DNA of 64,000 nt from the NCBI GenBank assembly GCA_025345505.1, contig JANVCC010000010.1:44155738-44219737 (forward strand), read 5' to 3'. A model generated the notes under the pieces. That model was not told the origin of the DNA and made no database searches. It worked only from the letters and a program-made list of their open reading frames with translations. Positions 33,001 to 48,000 of this stretch are shown in pieces. The position numbers and the translations under genes were made by a program. The number at the start of each line of letters is the position of its first letter. Within the stretch, counting starts at the first letter, position 1. The stretch comes from Todiramphus chloris collaris (taxonomy: Eukaryota > Chordata > Aves > Coraciiformes > Alcedinidae).

Positions 33001-36000
33001 AAAATAGACTTGAACTTTCATTTTCCAGTGAGAAATAATGTCAGTGGAAAAAAAAATGTTTAGCTTAACACAATTTGTGTTTGAAAGGTTTTAAGATTAT
33101 TAGTTATATACCAGTGAAATTACAGGAAGACTGTTCATACTGCTTCCAGAGTGTTTGTTTCTGTTACGTTTTTATTGCCTACTTGTACTTTGAATGTTTA
33201 TTTCATAAGCATAGTTTTTATCTTCAATAGTAGTGCAGAGTTTGGAGAGGAAGGTGTTTAGGTCAGTACCAAGATGCTGACTCTCTGAAGGCGTGCATCA
33301 TGCAGCACGTGACCAAATCTGAATTACCAATGTAATTGTCCATTTGTTTATTTTCATCTTCACAAAGCTGAGTCTTTCATTTTAATTCAGGCATTCACAC
33401 AAGTGGGCTGTGGGAAAGTCAGGAAGATGGGAGAGATTGGAGAGAGGGTGTTTTATGATGTTCCAGGGTTTGTACAATATTCATTTAAGTTAATTTGTTG
33501 TGCAGAAACACCAAACTGCAATAGAAGATGAGATACAGAATGAACAAAAAGCTCAGAAAGACAGAATGTTGCAACACGAGGTAAGTTTGTACAATGACCT
33601 TTTGTCAAAAGACTGTGAGGTTGCTATCATGTATTTGAGAATAAATGTTATTCTGGAACAGTTAATACACCAGAATCTGTTTATTAATGATAAATATGTT
33701 TTTTACTGTCCTATTTTGGACAGTAGGTCCAAACAGGTGTCCAACACCTGTCCTATTTTAAAAGTGGTTGAAGTCTATCCTAATTGTTTTATCCTAGGAA
33801 TTTATCATGAAGCTGCAGCTGCAAATGGAAGTGGAGAAAAAGGCCTTGGAAGAGCAGAAAGCAAAAGAAAGACAACATCTGGCAGAACAGAATATTGCAG
33901 CCGTGAAAATCCAGTCTAGATTTAGATCATTTTTAGTCCATAAAAAATATGCTCCAATATTAAAACAATGGAAAGATGAAATAAAAAAGAATCAGAAAAT
34001 ACTAGAAGAAATAGAGAGAGAAATGAAAGAAAACAAGGAGAAAATGAAGAGGCGAATGGAAGAAAATAGGCAAAAGAAAGAAGAGGAAAAAAAGAGACAA
34101 GAGAAACTTGGAAAACAGAAACATTTGGAACAGGTGAGGAGGCATGAGGAATATGAGAAAAAGAAAGAAAGCCTGCGACTTGAAAGAGAAAAGCAGCTGC
34201 AAATAAGAAGAGAAGAACAGAGAAAACTAGCAGAAAAAAGTGTAAGGGGTGTGACGAGTCGAAGTGGAGAGAAGAACAAAGAAAATATAAAAAAGGATAA
34301 GCAGACAGAAAATGCAAAAACAATAATAGGACAGAAGAGGAAGATAAATAAGCAAGTAGATGAACAAAAGGAAAAACAAATTGAAATGATAGAAGAAACA
34401 GATAATTGGATGATTCCAATAGAAATAAATTTGACACCAACACTCAGTATAGGCTCTGAGAAGAAGGAACACTCCTCTCAAGTAAATAATGAGACTGTAT
34501 ACATGAATTCAGTAACATGTATAGAAGAAAATTACTCACAAGCTAGAGATTTTAATAAAGTTCTAAGTAGTCATATTTCAAAGGATGAATATCGTCATTT
34601 TGAAGCAAATGACATGGTAAAAAATAAGCCAAGCAATATATTCAGCAGTCCACCAAATATCCAGCCAAATACTACTGATAAAGAAGTCAAAGATCAATTT
34701 TCTCAGTCTGAAGCAATGAAGAAAGCTGTGTTTCTAATGGCAGATGCCAATGAGGAAGCCAGAGAGACCCAGGACAGAATTCAGAATGACACTGAGTGTT
34801 TCAGTAGAGTAATTCTTCCTGATGATATTGAAAGGAAGAGAATAAACTGGATGAACACATGTAAATCTTGGTTTAAAACATATGAAGAAAACCAAAGAAA
34901 ACAAGTGACTATAAAAAAACGACCGAGGAACTGTTTACTTAGCAGGATGCCTCCATTAAGTACACAAAATATAATTCATAGTGGTCCTTGGAGTACCCTG
35001 CAGCAGGTAAGTATATAGATTTAGAATAAAAAGGGAGAAAAGGAAAGCCATGTCATCACTTTTTCTGTTTGTTTTTTGGTTGGTTTTTTTTGTTTGTTTG
35101 TTTGTTTTTGTGTGTATTGTGTGCTTTTGTTTGTTTTTCTTGGTGTATGTATCTTTCTGTTTGTTTATGGTTTTTGTTTGGTTGGTTTTGTTTTTTTTTT
35201 TAAAAATGTTACTTATTATTTGGTATGTCAGCAGAATAATGTTTGGAAGAGGAGAGTATAGCTGAGCAGAATATAGATCTTGGTGAAAATTCCTCTGCAT
35301 AAATGAGGAAGGGCAGTGAGAATGACTTTTCAAATTCCTTTGAGCATTGTGGAGCAGACTGGTATTAGTCTTGAGATGATTGATAGTAAAGTCTGTAAAA
35401 AGCAAGAGCTCCTAGATCCTGATTTCTCCTAAATTAACATGGGGTTGCCCTTGTACTAGGGTCGACATTTCAGCTCCTGCTCATCTAGCCCATTCAGCAT
35501 TTTAAAAAGGCTAGTCTCTTTCAAAAGCATGACATTGCTGATCAGCTTCTAGATGGTGTTTTGACATAAAGGACATCTCTTGGTTCCCAGTACTTACTTT
35601 TCTTGCTGCTTACTAACTTTTTCTGTGCTCCCATCGTAGTATCCACTCTGAGATGACATAGTAGACTATAGACAGTTTTAGTGTGAACTATTTTTACCTG
35701 TTCTTGCACATCAGTCAGTATGATAATGTGATGGGAGACATTTCACACTATTAATTGCTTTGCTTTTCCATCCATTCAAATTCTACGTAATTAACCAAGC
35801 ATCCATTTTATTTATTTTAAGGTGATTTTAGAATCAAGCAGATTGTTTTCATAACAACTTTTCCCATTTAAGAGATCAAACCTGTCATTGCCATCCTTTT
35901 CAACATGAAAGGATTAATATTGGTGTTAGTAGAATATAGCTTTGGTCTTTTTTTCTTTTTAAAGAAAATAACCATAATGTGACATTGTACAATGAATGTT

Positions 36001-39000
36001 CAATATACAAACAATTAATTTTATTTGTCAATAAATGCATGTAGGTCACAACACTTACACTCGAAGATCTGCCAGCTTGTAGCCTCTCAACGTTATCTGA
36101 ATGTTCAAATCTTCAAGTTTTGACTCTGAAGCGCTGTGGACTAGTTGCGCTGGAAGGACTAAGTAATTGCAAAAACCTAAAGTATATCAATGTGGAGGTA
36201 CCAAGTATATTTGATTCTTTATTATAATCTGGGGACAACTGCCACTGTTGATGTTTACGAGGTTAGGCAGTTGCATCCAACTGAATGTATAAGCTCTGCT
36301 TTACAAGCATAGGAGTATCAACAGAATGCCCCCAGATGTGAACAAGGTTGTATCAGCAGATTTGCATTGCCTGTATCAGTTTGAATTGTACTAAAGCAAC
36401 ATCCTGCAAATTAATCAAGTTATACTAAGAAAAGCACATTATAGTGTCAGTCTAGGATTAGCATTAGTATGGCACAGTGACAGATCTTTGTTACTTCATT
36501 CTTGCTGATTCATGAGTGGCCAGATGCTGTTCACCATAGCAGGTGCTCAGCTTAAGCAGGAGTAGGTAGAAGGAAGAGTCCTTTGCAGTACACACCTTGA
36601 ATATTAGTTAAAATTACTTACATATATGCTCAAGGAACGGTATAGTGAGTGACACTAAGGGCATAAAGTGCTACTGCACAGTGTCTTACGTGGCCTTGTA
36701 AATTTAGTAATAGAAGAAAATGTTTTGCTCTGTGATGAATGGATCTTAATTCCAGAACTTAACAATTTACATGGAACAACTTTGTTCACATTTTTTATCT
36801 CATTTGTTTTAACAACACCAATTCACAAGAAAGTTAGTATGCCCTTATTATTTACAGGTACCTTGTATGTTTCGCCTGCCTAGTAATTGTTGTTGTTTGC
36901 AGGGACTTTCTTGATTTTGAGTATGTTTTTTAAGATTTGGAGAAAAGAGTTGATAATAACTATAGTTAAAGGAGTATTGTCTGTCCACTAATTAGAACTT
37001 TGCAAAAAGGTAGGCTGAAATACCTGTATCATTTTCTCAGTTCTCTTACCTATCCAGAATGCAATCTCTGGGCTGTGATAATTTTGGGTACCTCAAAATG
37101 CACAAAGTTTAAAGGTGTAATACATATCTAATCTTCCAGTCTTACCAAGATTATTATTCATATATGATTACTTTTAGATAAAATATGATCTCGTACAGAA
37201 CAGTTCTGCTTTTGTGGTTTTGTGGGGGTTTTTTTTGTTTTTTTTTTTAAATGTTATGCTTCAAATAACATATAGGATTGCTCCTCTGGGATATGTCAGT
37301 ATAATTGAGTTGAGGAGAAGACTTCTAGATATACTTTTAGATATGTTTGATTAATAATCCAGTAACATTATTAATAATATGTCTAAATGCATTGTTAATA
37401 ATAATACCTTATACTTTTGCTGTACCAGCTAATGTGACAGTTATCTTCAATTCAAACTTAATGAAGAAACCACCTCTTTTTTGAGAGTTGAAACTTTCCA
37501 AGATTGTTTCTTGGATATTTCTCACATAGCTAAAGCAGCTGCCTCTGTATCCCTTGGATATTCATTTCTACTTGATATAGCCTCTCATTTCTGTCTATAC
37601 AAAAGCTAATATTTAAGCCATATCATTTTGCTTCTTGGTGCAGCTCAAGGGGCTGTCCAAGGCCAGGAGTCAGTGTTACAGCTTCCAAAGGAAACCTGTA
37701 GGTGTCTCTGCCTGCAGCTTGCGTTAGCACCTAGATCTAATCAGCATGTTGATTCTGGAGTAGGAATTAGACCCTGGCTTAATCGGCTTTTTACAGAGGC
37801 AGAGAATTTAAGGGTTTCGTTTGTTTGTTTGAGTGTCTGCAGGTGTAAACCAGAAGAAAACAGCAAGGACAGCAAATGGTGAAATAAAACTCTGAGAAAG
37901 CATTATTAAAATGGCCTGGGGAGGAGGATGTTAAAAGAGCAAGATCTTTTAGGAGAAGAACATCAGCTGAGAACGGCATTAATTTATGACCAAAATACTT
38001 CTAAATGCAGATTTTCACTACTAGTAAATAGGATCTCAACAAAGTCCTAGCTGTTTTCATTAATTTCTACTAAAAATGATTGTTTCTGTGCAGTTTCTAG
38101 TTCAGTTTGCCAGGATTTGGGAAGCTAGGAAAGTGTATATGAAAAAAACCACTCTGTCCTTAACTTCTACTCACACTTTTTGTTTTAACTTTTGGGCATT
38201 TTCAGAGGCAGAGTGAGGTTCAAAATATATTTTTGTTCTATCCCAGCAGGACACAAAAGACAGTTTCTATGACTCATCAAATTGTTTTCCTAATGGGGAA
38301 AAATAGAGATGCCCTTACTCCTAGCTAGAAGTTCAGGATAAAAATAAACAGTGATGGCAATCTAATGTATTTTTACACCTAATGCAGCTATTTCACTTTA
38401 AATGCTATTTAATAGTCTCATTGTCCTTTATTGCAGGAAAACAACATTCAGATAATTGACTGTGAAAATCTCGAAAATCTCTGCATTCTGATTGTGAGTA
38501 AGAACCATCTTTCATCAGTTTGTGGTTTAGATGGTTGCAGAAATCTCCAAAATCTTGAGCTCTCCTACAATAGAATCACTCAGATTGGTAAGAAAATTAA
38601 TTAAAAAAATATTCCAATTTGTTTAACAATATATGCTGTTTAGACTCAGAATTATACTTCCCTTGCAGTCATCCGGTTTGAATTTACATGCATCCAGATC
38701 ACTCAACAGATACATGAAATCCTTCTGCCAGGTGATAGAAGTTTTCTGTTGGCCAGACAGAAATTTTTCATGTAGTGATCAAGGCTTTGCCTCTCTGTTC
38801 GTACTGTCAAATGGACTGTAAAGTGCCTAAGGGGTAGATATTGCATCTCAGCTCCTGGCAAACCAAAAATAGTGCATTTTGAGCCTTGTGATATATAGAT
38901 TTGTTATAGATGTAGTCAGGATCCAGAGCCTTTTCTACTGGCAAAATGTCAGGAAAGTGTAGTGAAATAAAAAAAACCCAAGAGGTTTGCTGTTTGAAAA

Positions 39001-42000
39001 GTGAAGAAGGCAGTTTTCTGGGTTTAGAATGATGTACAGAGGAAAGACCATTAGTGGTCCTTCAAAAGCAACATTAACAGTTGAGAAAAGGTAGTAGTAA
39101 ATTGCTAGATCATTACTTGAAAGAGAGCTCTCAAGGTTTGAAAGTAGCAAATTTACTTCAAGAAGTCAGCACAGGGGATAGAACAGAATTTAGATTTAAC
39201 AGCCTCCCTGTGCTCTAGAGACTTAAGTTTTGGTGCATGATATACCGTGAAATTTATAAAGGCCACCAAAATACGACTGATTATATAACTGCAGTATCAT
39301 AGTCTTAACAAGAGATCAATCTTCAGAGATTTGTCCACTGAAATAAAATCTTATAGTCAAGAAAAAATACAACATGTGATGAATGCTGAAAAGGTGACTT
39401 TCTAGTTGTGCTGTCTTCATCTGTGCTAAATCTGATGATGCTACTTGGAAAGATTGCAGAGCTGGGAATGGAAAAGGGATAAGGAGATTTTTATTTCATT
39501 TTTCTTGATTTAGACTTTTAGTTTTCTTTTAAATATGTAGGTATACTTTGCTTTCCTACTGGACAGCAGGAAAATAATATAAAACACTTATTAAGCTAAT
39601 AGATGAAACACATTTACATAAAGCATTTATGCAAAGAAATTATTTACAATGTTTAAAAAACCCAAGGAGACTGAAACAGTATGAAGATGGATAATGCAAT
39701 TCTGTGATAAATACAAGGGCATAACAAACAGGAAATGGGAAAGTTTAAAAATAATCATAGATGAGAGGGTTTAATGTTGATATTTTAAAATTTTTTTTGC
39801 ACATATGTGCAAATTTGGAATGTTAGTATTTGAGAACAGAGTTTATAGTATCTGAGAATAAAATGTCTGCAAGATTACTGTAAGAATGACATAGTATTAG
39901 TGGATGACACTTGGGAATTTGGTATCTGCATGGAATGTAGTATCATTGTACAGGCCAAGCAGAGAAAAATCCTCTTGCATATTCTGTTTTGTGCAGTGTG
40001 TTGCTGTTTACGGAGTGAACTGGAGTGAGTAAATAAATGTTCACAAAAATCAACTTGGAATCTGTCTTTCTCCTCTCTACAGTTGCTTTGAGAATGTCTG
40101 TTTTAAACAGACACGTAACACAGGATTGATTTCGTACAATAACTTATTGGTTGTAAGTAGTTGCATGGGATACACAAAAAGTTTTATGGGTTTTAACAAG
40201 TTAAGGTATCTCCCCCATCTGTAAATCCTGCAGGATGACCCTTAGCAATTTTAGAAGCTGTAGTACTGTGCAATGTTCTCTCTTCATTCATCTTTGACAA
40301 AGGCTGTGGACTTTTTCCTAAGAAATAAGGCTTATTTATGTTTGTGATACTACAATAAGCAATTAAAGCAGGAAACTTTAAGCATACTATGATTTCCTTT
40401 TTCTTTTTCTCTCCTCTCACTGAAGTACAGCATCAGCAGGGGAAAAATTACAGTAAGATTGTAAGCAATATGTCTCAATTATGCTTTTCTACTTAAGAAT
40501 GAATAATCACAAACTAAATAATCGGGTCAGTAATACACTGAAGTTTAGTGCCTATGTTTGTATTTGGAAGATGAATGCTTTCCTTAAAAATTTTCTGACA
40601 CAAAAAGTAGCATTTTGACTTGAATCATAGAACGCGCTTTTGTAGGATGTTTGTATTGCCATAGTATGTTGGCTAAAATTCTGGCAGTGGTAAGAATAGG
40701 ATCACATAGTTGTGGATGGTTGTAAATGCTTCTTTGGAACTACTCTTTAAGAAAGCACATAAAGTTTGTTATCATCAGGCAACTTACAGGAATTTTGTGG
40801 TTTTGTTTTGGGTTTTTTTTGTATGTGTTTTTTCATCTTCATGTTCACTGTCAGCTTTTGCACCTCTCATATCATTCATTGTCACATGTAGAAGTTACTT
40901 CAGAATTGCAATGATAGCTAAGATAGAGTCCCAAGATAAGAGAATCCAGCTGCCTTTTGCGAATTGCTAAGAGCTACTTTTGTAAAGGTTCTCCACAAAT
41001 CTTGCTGAAACCTTATATTTTTTACATCATGCATTTTCCCACAGCTATAGCTGTTCTTGGTTACATTATATATAAAACAGACAGTATCTTCTGAAAATGT
41101 GCAGAAGATTTTCATGCTTATTTTTAATTTTACATGTCTACAGAAGAAATATTAAAATTCCATCTGTTTGTATCACATTATTCTCTCTTGCGTATGTTTC
41201 TGTTGGACTGCTTTTGATAGTTCCCAAATACATTGTGATCCTATTGTACATAGCCTTGTCTGCTCTGAATGACATTCTATCTAATTAAGCAAGACAGATG
41301 AAAAGGAGATGTAAAAAAAGGTGCTTTGTGCAGCATGCAGAATAGGAAATTCCCAGATCCTGTGTTAACTGCTTGCCTTTTCTTCCTGTGTGTGAAGTCT
41401 GTCCTCTCTGTCCCACTCCAGACTAATTCAGTGCTTTTAAAGTTTCTAGTACTGCTATGCTGATAACTTAAAAGTGGAGATTTAAGGACTGCTCTTGTAA
41501 GGAAGTCTGAGGAGCTGTTAATTTTAGCACTGTCCGAACCGAAATTATTTTGAGACCACTAGATGGTGCTGGTTCCTTTTTTATTTTTATCCATGAGTAA
41601 AAGAAAATACAGACCAGGATCTTGCAGTCAGGATAGAATGTCATGGGCATGTTTGAAATTCTTTCAGAATAATTAAAGGTTGGTATATTTATTTCCTAAA
41701 GCACAGTTTTGAAGTATGGGACATTTGTTTTAGATTTAGGATATCTCTTTAATATCAGGCAATTGAGTTATTTACACTAAGTGCTTTCCATTTCTAAATT
41801 ACTGTGATTTGAAGGCCTGTATTTGATTGAGATTTTTTTAAACGTATGCTAGCTTTGGCATTTAATTTTTTACTTCCGTTTTCTCCTTACCTTTCATTTT
41901 CTTTTTTAATTCTTCTTCTGTATTCTCAATAATCCATGGTGCAAATTGGTCTCTGGTATCATAATACAATTTATTCTCAGAGGACAATCACAAAGACATT

Positions 42001-45000
42001 CACTTCTGTAGAACTCACCCAAATTCCCTTTGGGAACTTGGAAATTTTGGGATGAAATAAAAGTGAAACGAAGTATTGCCTCAAATAATCCTGTGAAGAA
42101 TACATGAAAAAAAAGGATTATGGATTTTATGGATACATATTTATGGATATATAATTATGGAAATTAAGGATTTCCTTATTTTAGATATGTTTTGTGTCCT
42201 TTAAAATGAGTTCTACTACAGAGATACAGAAAAACTGCTTGGACCCATAGCAAGTCAGACGCATCAGTGAGTTTTCAGAACATCTAGAATATGTGGACCA
42301 TTGAAAGACTGTGATTTTTGCCATTGTAAGAAGGACATGTGAGAAAATATTCTGTGAAAGAGACAAATGCTGTCAGGAACATTTTCCTTGGCATCTTTTT
42401 AGGGTAAAGCTCACAAATATTCTTGCTCTTTACACTAGATGGAAGGAGTAGGTTTGTTGAAAGTGTAATGAATATAGAAACATAGCTTTATTCTCAAAGG
42501 AACTAAGTTTTCTTTATGAATTTCTTCATTAAAATTATTTTGTGGCATAATTTCTCTAACAAGGTATGCTTAAATAATACAAATGCTGCTGATGTAAGTT
42601 TTAACACAATTTGTTCTCACCTTGCTGATAACTTAAAAAAACTTTTAAAAGTGAAATAATTAAAATTAACTTTTAAACAAATACTGTTTCCATTCTGAGG
42701 TGTGATTTTCAGAGAGCTGTTAGCATTTCACAGAGCCTATAGGTTCTCTGTAGCAGTTATAAATGTGCTTAAAGCATATTAAGTATAATTTATCACTAAA
42801 AAAATGTTCTGTTACTACAGAAATGCTAAAGGGGTTATGAAGTGTTACTGCTCAGTTAACAAGATCAGAAATTTATGACCTATAGGTGCTGTACATTTGG
42901 TAAGATCAAAATACGGTAAATATTTTTAAACTGTATACAGGACTAATATTAATTGTTACTATAGATAATATAAATACATTGAAAGTTTAGAGTTTTCTTG
43001 AAAACCAACAGGTTTTTATTTCATCATGGCTTAATTCAGATAAAATCTTTAATTCTCAGATGGTCTGGAGTCATTGAAAAATCTTCAGCAATTAATTGTG
43101 GACCATAATCAGTTAATCAGCACAAAAGGTCTCTGTGAAGCACCTACTCTCATTCACCTAGACTGCTCTTTTAATCATCTCACAGAAGTTGAAGGCATTG
43201 AGAATTGTGGCCTACTTCAAATTCTGAAGTTGCAAGGCAATAACCTCAAAGAGGTAAAAGCTTAGAATTCAGTGGCTGTTACGAGTACATCTTTGTTAAC
43301 CACCATATATTTCAGAGTGCTGATCATGTACTTTTTGTTTGCCGTGGGATGTTTCACACTCTTAGGCAGGCTATTTCTTCTTCTTTCAAAGATACAAATG
43401 GCTAGCAGTTAAGTATTTTCTTGCTCTTACGTCCTTGAAAAATTGGTCCCTCAGTATATATATTATCCTTCTTTGTTTATAGCATCTAGTCTTCAGTTTC
43501 TATTATATGATGCTGACTTTTTGTTTAAAATACAACTGAATATTATTATCATTACATATAGGTAATAGTAACAAAACAGTATTAGTATTACATATAGGTA
43601 ATATTTCAGTCTGTTTTGATGTACACTGATTCTCCAAATGCTGAAGTTTGTGCTGCAGCAGTTAAAATCAGAATGTGGTTTTCTAATGCTACATTTAGTC
43701 ATATGTACTGACAATGATTCTCTTACTAATCTTAGAGAGTGGAAACATTGTCAGTAAGAAGCAAATAAGTGGATGAATAAAATAGTAAGACTGTGGCTTT
43801 TTTTTTTTTTTTTTAATTATTTCTCTTGACTATTGAGACTAGGTAAAAGACATTAAAAAAATACCACCTGATATGTAGAGATTTGGTGTGACAACTGGTA
43901 CATACCTAATAAGGAAATGATACATATATCCAAAGTGTTTTTCTTGCTTGTATTTAGTAATGATTTATGAAAATCATCTGGTAAGCATTCCATTGTTATT
44001 TCTCTAATTTATATTAATGTTGAATAACCATCTCTTTTCTATTTAGATTCCAAGACTGGAAAATCATGTTCTCCTAAGAGAACTATATTTGGATGACAAT
44101 AACATTTCTGCTATGAGAATGCTGTCTTTGTATTGGTTGCCTCTATTGAAGATTCTTTTTCTGTCTCAAAATAGGTAAGCAAGAAACATTCTTCTGTTTA
44201 AAAACTGAGGAACATAATACTTAACTGAAAAGTATTATTCTCAGTGTGGTTAAAATAGGATCTCTTCCAGATATTCTTTGAAAATACACGGTTGACAAGT
44301 AATGACATTGTCTACCTTTAGCTAAGAAAATGTGAAACAACATTAAATATGAAAAGTCTTTTTTTTCTATTAGATATTATATGAAAATATTTTTTGAGTA
44401 TTGTGCCATTATTAAAACCATGGTGTTTCTTTTTTTTTCCCCTTTCTTTAGCAATTGTTTCTAGAGTATGTCTGTCAAACTTCATATTTCACAGCTAGTT
44501 TATTCAAAACAGACTTTGAAGGCTATGCTAAGTGCAACTTCTAGAGTTAAACAGGACAAATGAGAATGTTTTTTTATTTTACATACATAACGCCCTCCAA
44601 AACAAACATATTTGCTTTAATTTTTTACTTTTATGGTTCATTTTGAAAGGTATAAAATAAAAAAGGATCAAGACAAGCAGCATAAAACTACATCATTCAC
44701 TACATCATACTCTGTAACTAGCTCTCCATTCATTTCCTAAGCTAATCTGTACATCTGTATTTTTTTATTTTCACACTCACACCCTTTTTTTCTCAATAAA
44801 AATTCTAATAAAAGATTCAGAATCAATTTTTATAATGTAAATTAGTGTAAATTAATTACTTCTCTGTATTGTGACCATTTCACCCTGAACAAGATTGATC
44901 TCAGATAAACAAATAGAATATGCTTTGTTGCAGACTATATATAGAATATATATTCTGAATGAATCACTTTACTCTTCTGTTAGTGAAAAGGAGATGCTTT

Positions 45001-48000
45001 TAGAGTGTGATTCATCTGCCATTTTTGACTGTTTGCTTTGAGACTAATCATATCCTACAATTGCCTGTTCATCTTCATTGACTATTAACAGTGTCAAAAT
45101 GACCAGATCATATGTAGGTGTCTACATTTGAACCGATGAATCCTATCCTTGTGACATTTAGTTCAGCAGGACCTAGCTCTCTAGCTGGGAGCCTGTGGGG
45201 AAAAGATCTGTAAGACCAAGCCCTGTTATTATGAGGAATGTCTTTCATTGAAAAAATAATGTTATTTGGGTATGTACAGCCTATATTTTTATATAACTTT
45301 TTGGATTGTTTTCAAGTAATTTCTAATGAAGTAGTATCTGTGTAAACACTTGGATATAAATATAACACCTAGGTATATTTACAGAATCTAAACTTCAAGT
45401 TGCTAGACTTTTAGGGGGCTTTCTTGTTCTTTTATTAGTTCTTCTGGTGTTTGGAGAAAGTGTTTTCTGCCTGTGATTATCAGTGTTATTTGTTAAGTGT
45501 TAGATTCTGAATCACACATATTGATTTAATTCATGGTGTTTGCTCATTCTTTTCTTTTTTCCCCCTTGTCTTGTTGAGATTTTTCTGGAACATACAGTAA
45601 TGTGGCTCTATCTTCTTGTAGTTTCTTCCTCCAGCTTGTTTTTTGTTAACATTAAGGTATAGCTATTCTGTCAGCAATATAAAGGTTGCAAAACTGCATG
45701 AAGACCTCATGTGCCTGCTAGGGAGAGAATTAGCAGTTGCAGGCATAGCTTGAATGCATCCTCTGGATCTAGGTTGTGCTGGGCTGGCCATGTAGATGTA
45801 ACTTATGTCACTTGTCTATCCCATGATCATACAGTTTTTGATGTCCACTGTAGTGCTTATTCTGGTTTTCCAGTGGCTAAGCTGAAATGCAGTGTTTGAT
45901 CAGCTGAGTTTCTTCGGCTGAACTGGGAGAAAGCATGTGTTTTTGCAACAGCAAACTGGGTGTGCTGAAAATAAACACACACCTCCTTCCCAAACAATTC
46001 CCTTTCTTTCCTTAATGTATCTGTAGCTTATCTCAAATCTTTGTGACAAACAGGACAAGATAGCTTTAAATGCGTAATAAAAGCCTTAAAATTCCTGGCA
46101 TTTCAGTAGCCTGCTCTGTTGCACTCACTTTATGTACACTTATAAGCAGCTCCATATGTGTGTGCTATAGCATAAGTAACTCAGCGTTCTATAGAAACAG
46201 TGAATGTAATGGAGTAAGCTGTTGAAAGAAAAGCTGTTTCTTTACTTTTATCCTACAGCCAGTGCAATTTTGTGAATTTTTTTCAAGTGTGCACTGAGTG
46301 CCATTTTCTTCTTACTGATTGCAGGAAGTCCTTATAATGGTAATGCTGTGAATCTGTACTCGTTCTAAAAGTGAAGTACTGTGAAAGAAAATTCTTACAT
46401 TAATTTACAGGATTTTTTTTATTCCTGAGTTGCTTTGTCTGTATCATAAACCAAATTTGACAAAGATGAAACACATAAAATTAATTGTTTTAAACCTGCA
46501 ATCTTGCAACAAGGAATTACAAATTGCAACTATTTCACCACTACTGCTTTTATTGTTTTATTGTGGCTTTCCCATACGAAGCACATACTTGGTCAATGTG
46601 CAGTTGACCAAAGCCAATGAAGGATATCGTCTTGACTTGGTTACTGCAGAATTGGGACTGTGGAGATCTGTGCTCTATTTTATATCAGCTGTCAAACACA
46701 ACTGTTAATTTTGAAAAAAGTCCCATTTTCTTTTTTGTTCTGTTGTAGGTAAAGATTTAGACGTAGGAGAGGAAGAATGTGCTTTTGGTACTAAAATTAA
46801 TACATAGTTAGTATCAGTTACGAGATCAAGTGGTATTTATATTTTTAATGTAGTCCCACTTAATTATGTAGCTTGCATGTTGATGTCTTTTTCATTTAAA
46901 AGTTATACAGTGAGACACTAAATCAATCTGCTGCTCAGGTAGCCATTACTTCAGGGTGTTTTTTCAACTTCAAAATCTATCCATCTGAAAATTTCTGGTT
47001 TGATATGGAATTAACATGACAAAGTTCTTTTTTTTTTTGCTGTATCTTGTTTTTCATTAAGATAATGTAAGTGTGATAGATAAAAATGAAATATTTTCAA
47101 AAATGCACTCATCTAAAAAATTTCTTTTTTGGGGGGAAAAGTTGGTTTGGCCAGAATCAAATTCTTTGAACATGTTGCTCCCATGTTTTTTCAACTAGAT
47201 GCAACCTATTCCTAAAAGGCTTATGACAGAAATGCTAAAAAGTCAGAACAATTCTTTCTTAGTACATATTGTTCTCCCTACTTAACTCTATATAGTATCT
47301 TTGTTTTTAACCTAATTTCTCAGATATAGGAGCTGAACTCACTGTCATTTCAAGCCATCATGTTTTGAGAATTTGACAACTTTTCCAGTGTTGTCATAAT
47401 GTCTGTCATTGGATGTTGAAATAAGTCAGTCATGAAAAAGCTATGCTTATATATAGCAGTTTTCCCCATCCCATCTGTACCAGTCTAGATTTTTTTGATT
47501 GCTTCCAGTAATTCTTTGCTGCTAATGTTTACCTCTTAAGTATGTGGCACCATACAGTTGAAATACTGCCTACTAGAGTATTCAGAAACAAGTGGCTGAC
47601 AAATTCATACTTTATATTTGATTACTATGTATAAATATGGTGAATATTACAGACTAAATATTTTTTAAGTATGAAGAAGAAATATGGGCTTAATGGTCTA
47701 GATTAATATAGATTTATTTTCAGTTATTTTGTCCTTCTCCCTGCTAATGTCTCATTAACATCAATGTTAATTTTGGGAAAAAGCACAGCAGGATTTGGAC
47801 CATCTTGAGCAGTAGCTGGTAGTAGTGTTGGGAAGAGCAATCTTTATTTTTCTCTGATGCATACCTGCAACGGTTCTAGTCTCTTAAATTTTTTTTTCTG
47901 ACACAGAGTTACTGTGTCTCCCTGTATCCTGTCCTGCTAGAGCCTTAAATGGGAGCAGAAAGAGGAAGCTATAGCTTGATTTTTTTTTTTGTGAATATCT

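Larger units (their letters stand above)
26042..33797 (+). other. LRRIQ1: LRRIQ1 introns, 5' part
   Basis: Introns 26,042-26,909, 27,073-28,671, 28,784-29,780, 29,876-31,065, 31,172-31,866, 32,097-33,505 and 33,581-33,797. Apart from the solo LTR at 27,608-28,076, I recognise nothing but AT-rich unique sequence and short T runs (for example 29,400-29,413). Confidence 0.75.
35007..43059 (+). other. LRRIQ1: LRRIQ1 introns between large exon and LRR exon 10
   Basis: Introns 35,007-36,044, 36,198-38,436 and 38,588-43,059. A T-rich gtttg tract lies at 35,066-35,208. No repeat family or gene is recognised in the rest. Confidence 0.7.

Noticed and set aside
33922-34481. Antisense open frames of up to 173 codons opposite the large LRRIQ1 exon
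   Set aside because: They are S/F/L-rich shadows caused by the purine bias of the sense strand.
34956-35405. 149-codon minus-strand frame and plus-strand F/V/L-rich frames
   Set aside because: Generated by the gtttg low-complexity tract at 35,066-35,208.
40620-40730. aatcatagaa reminiscent of a reversed CR1 tail
   Set aside because: The following bases do not continue in the CR1 pattern.
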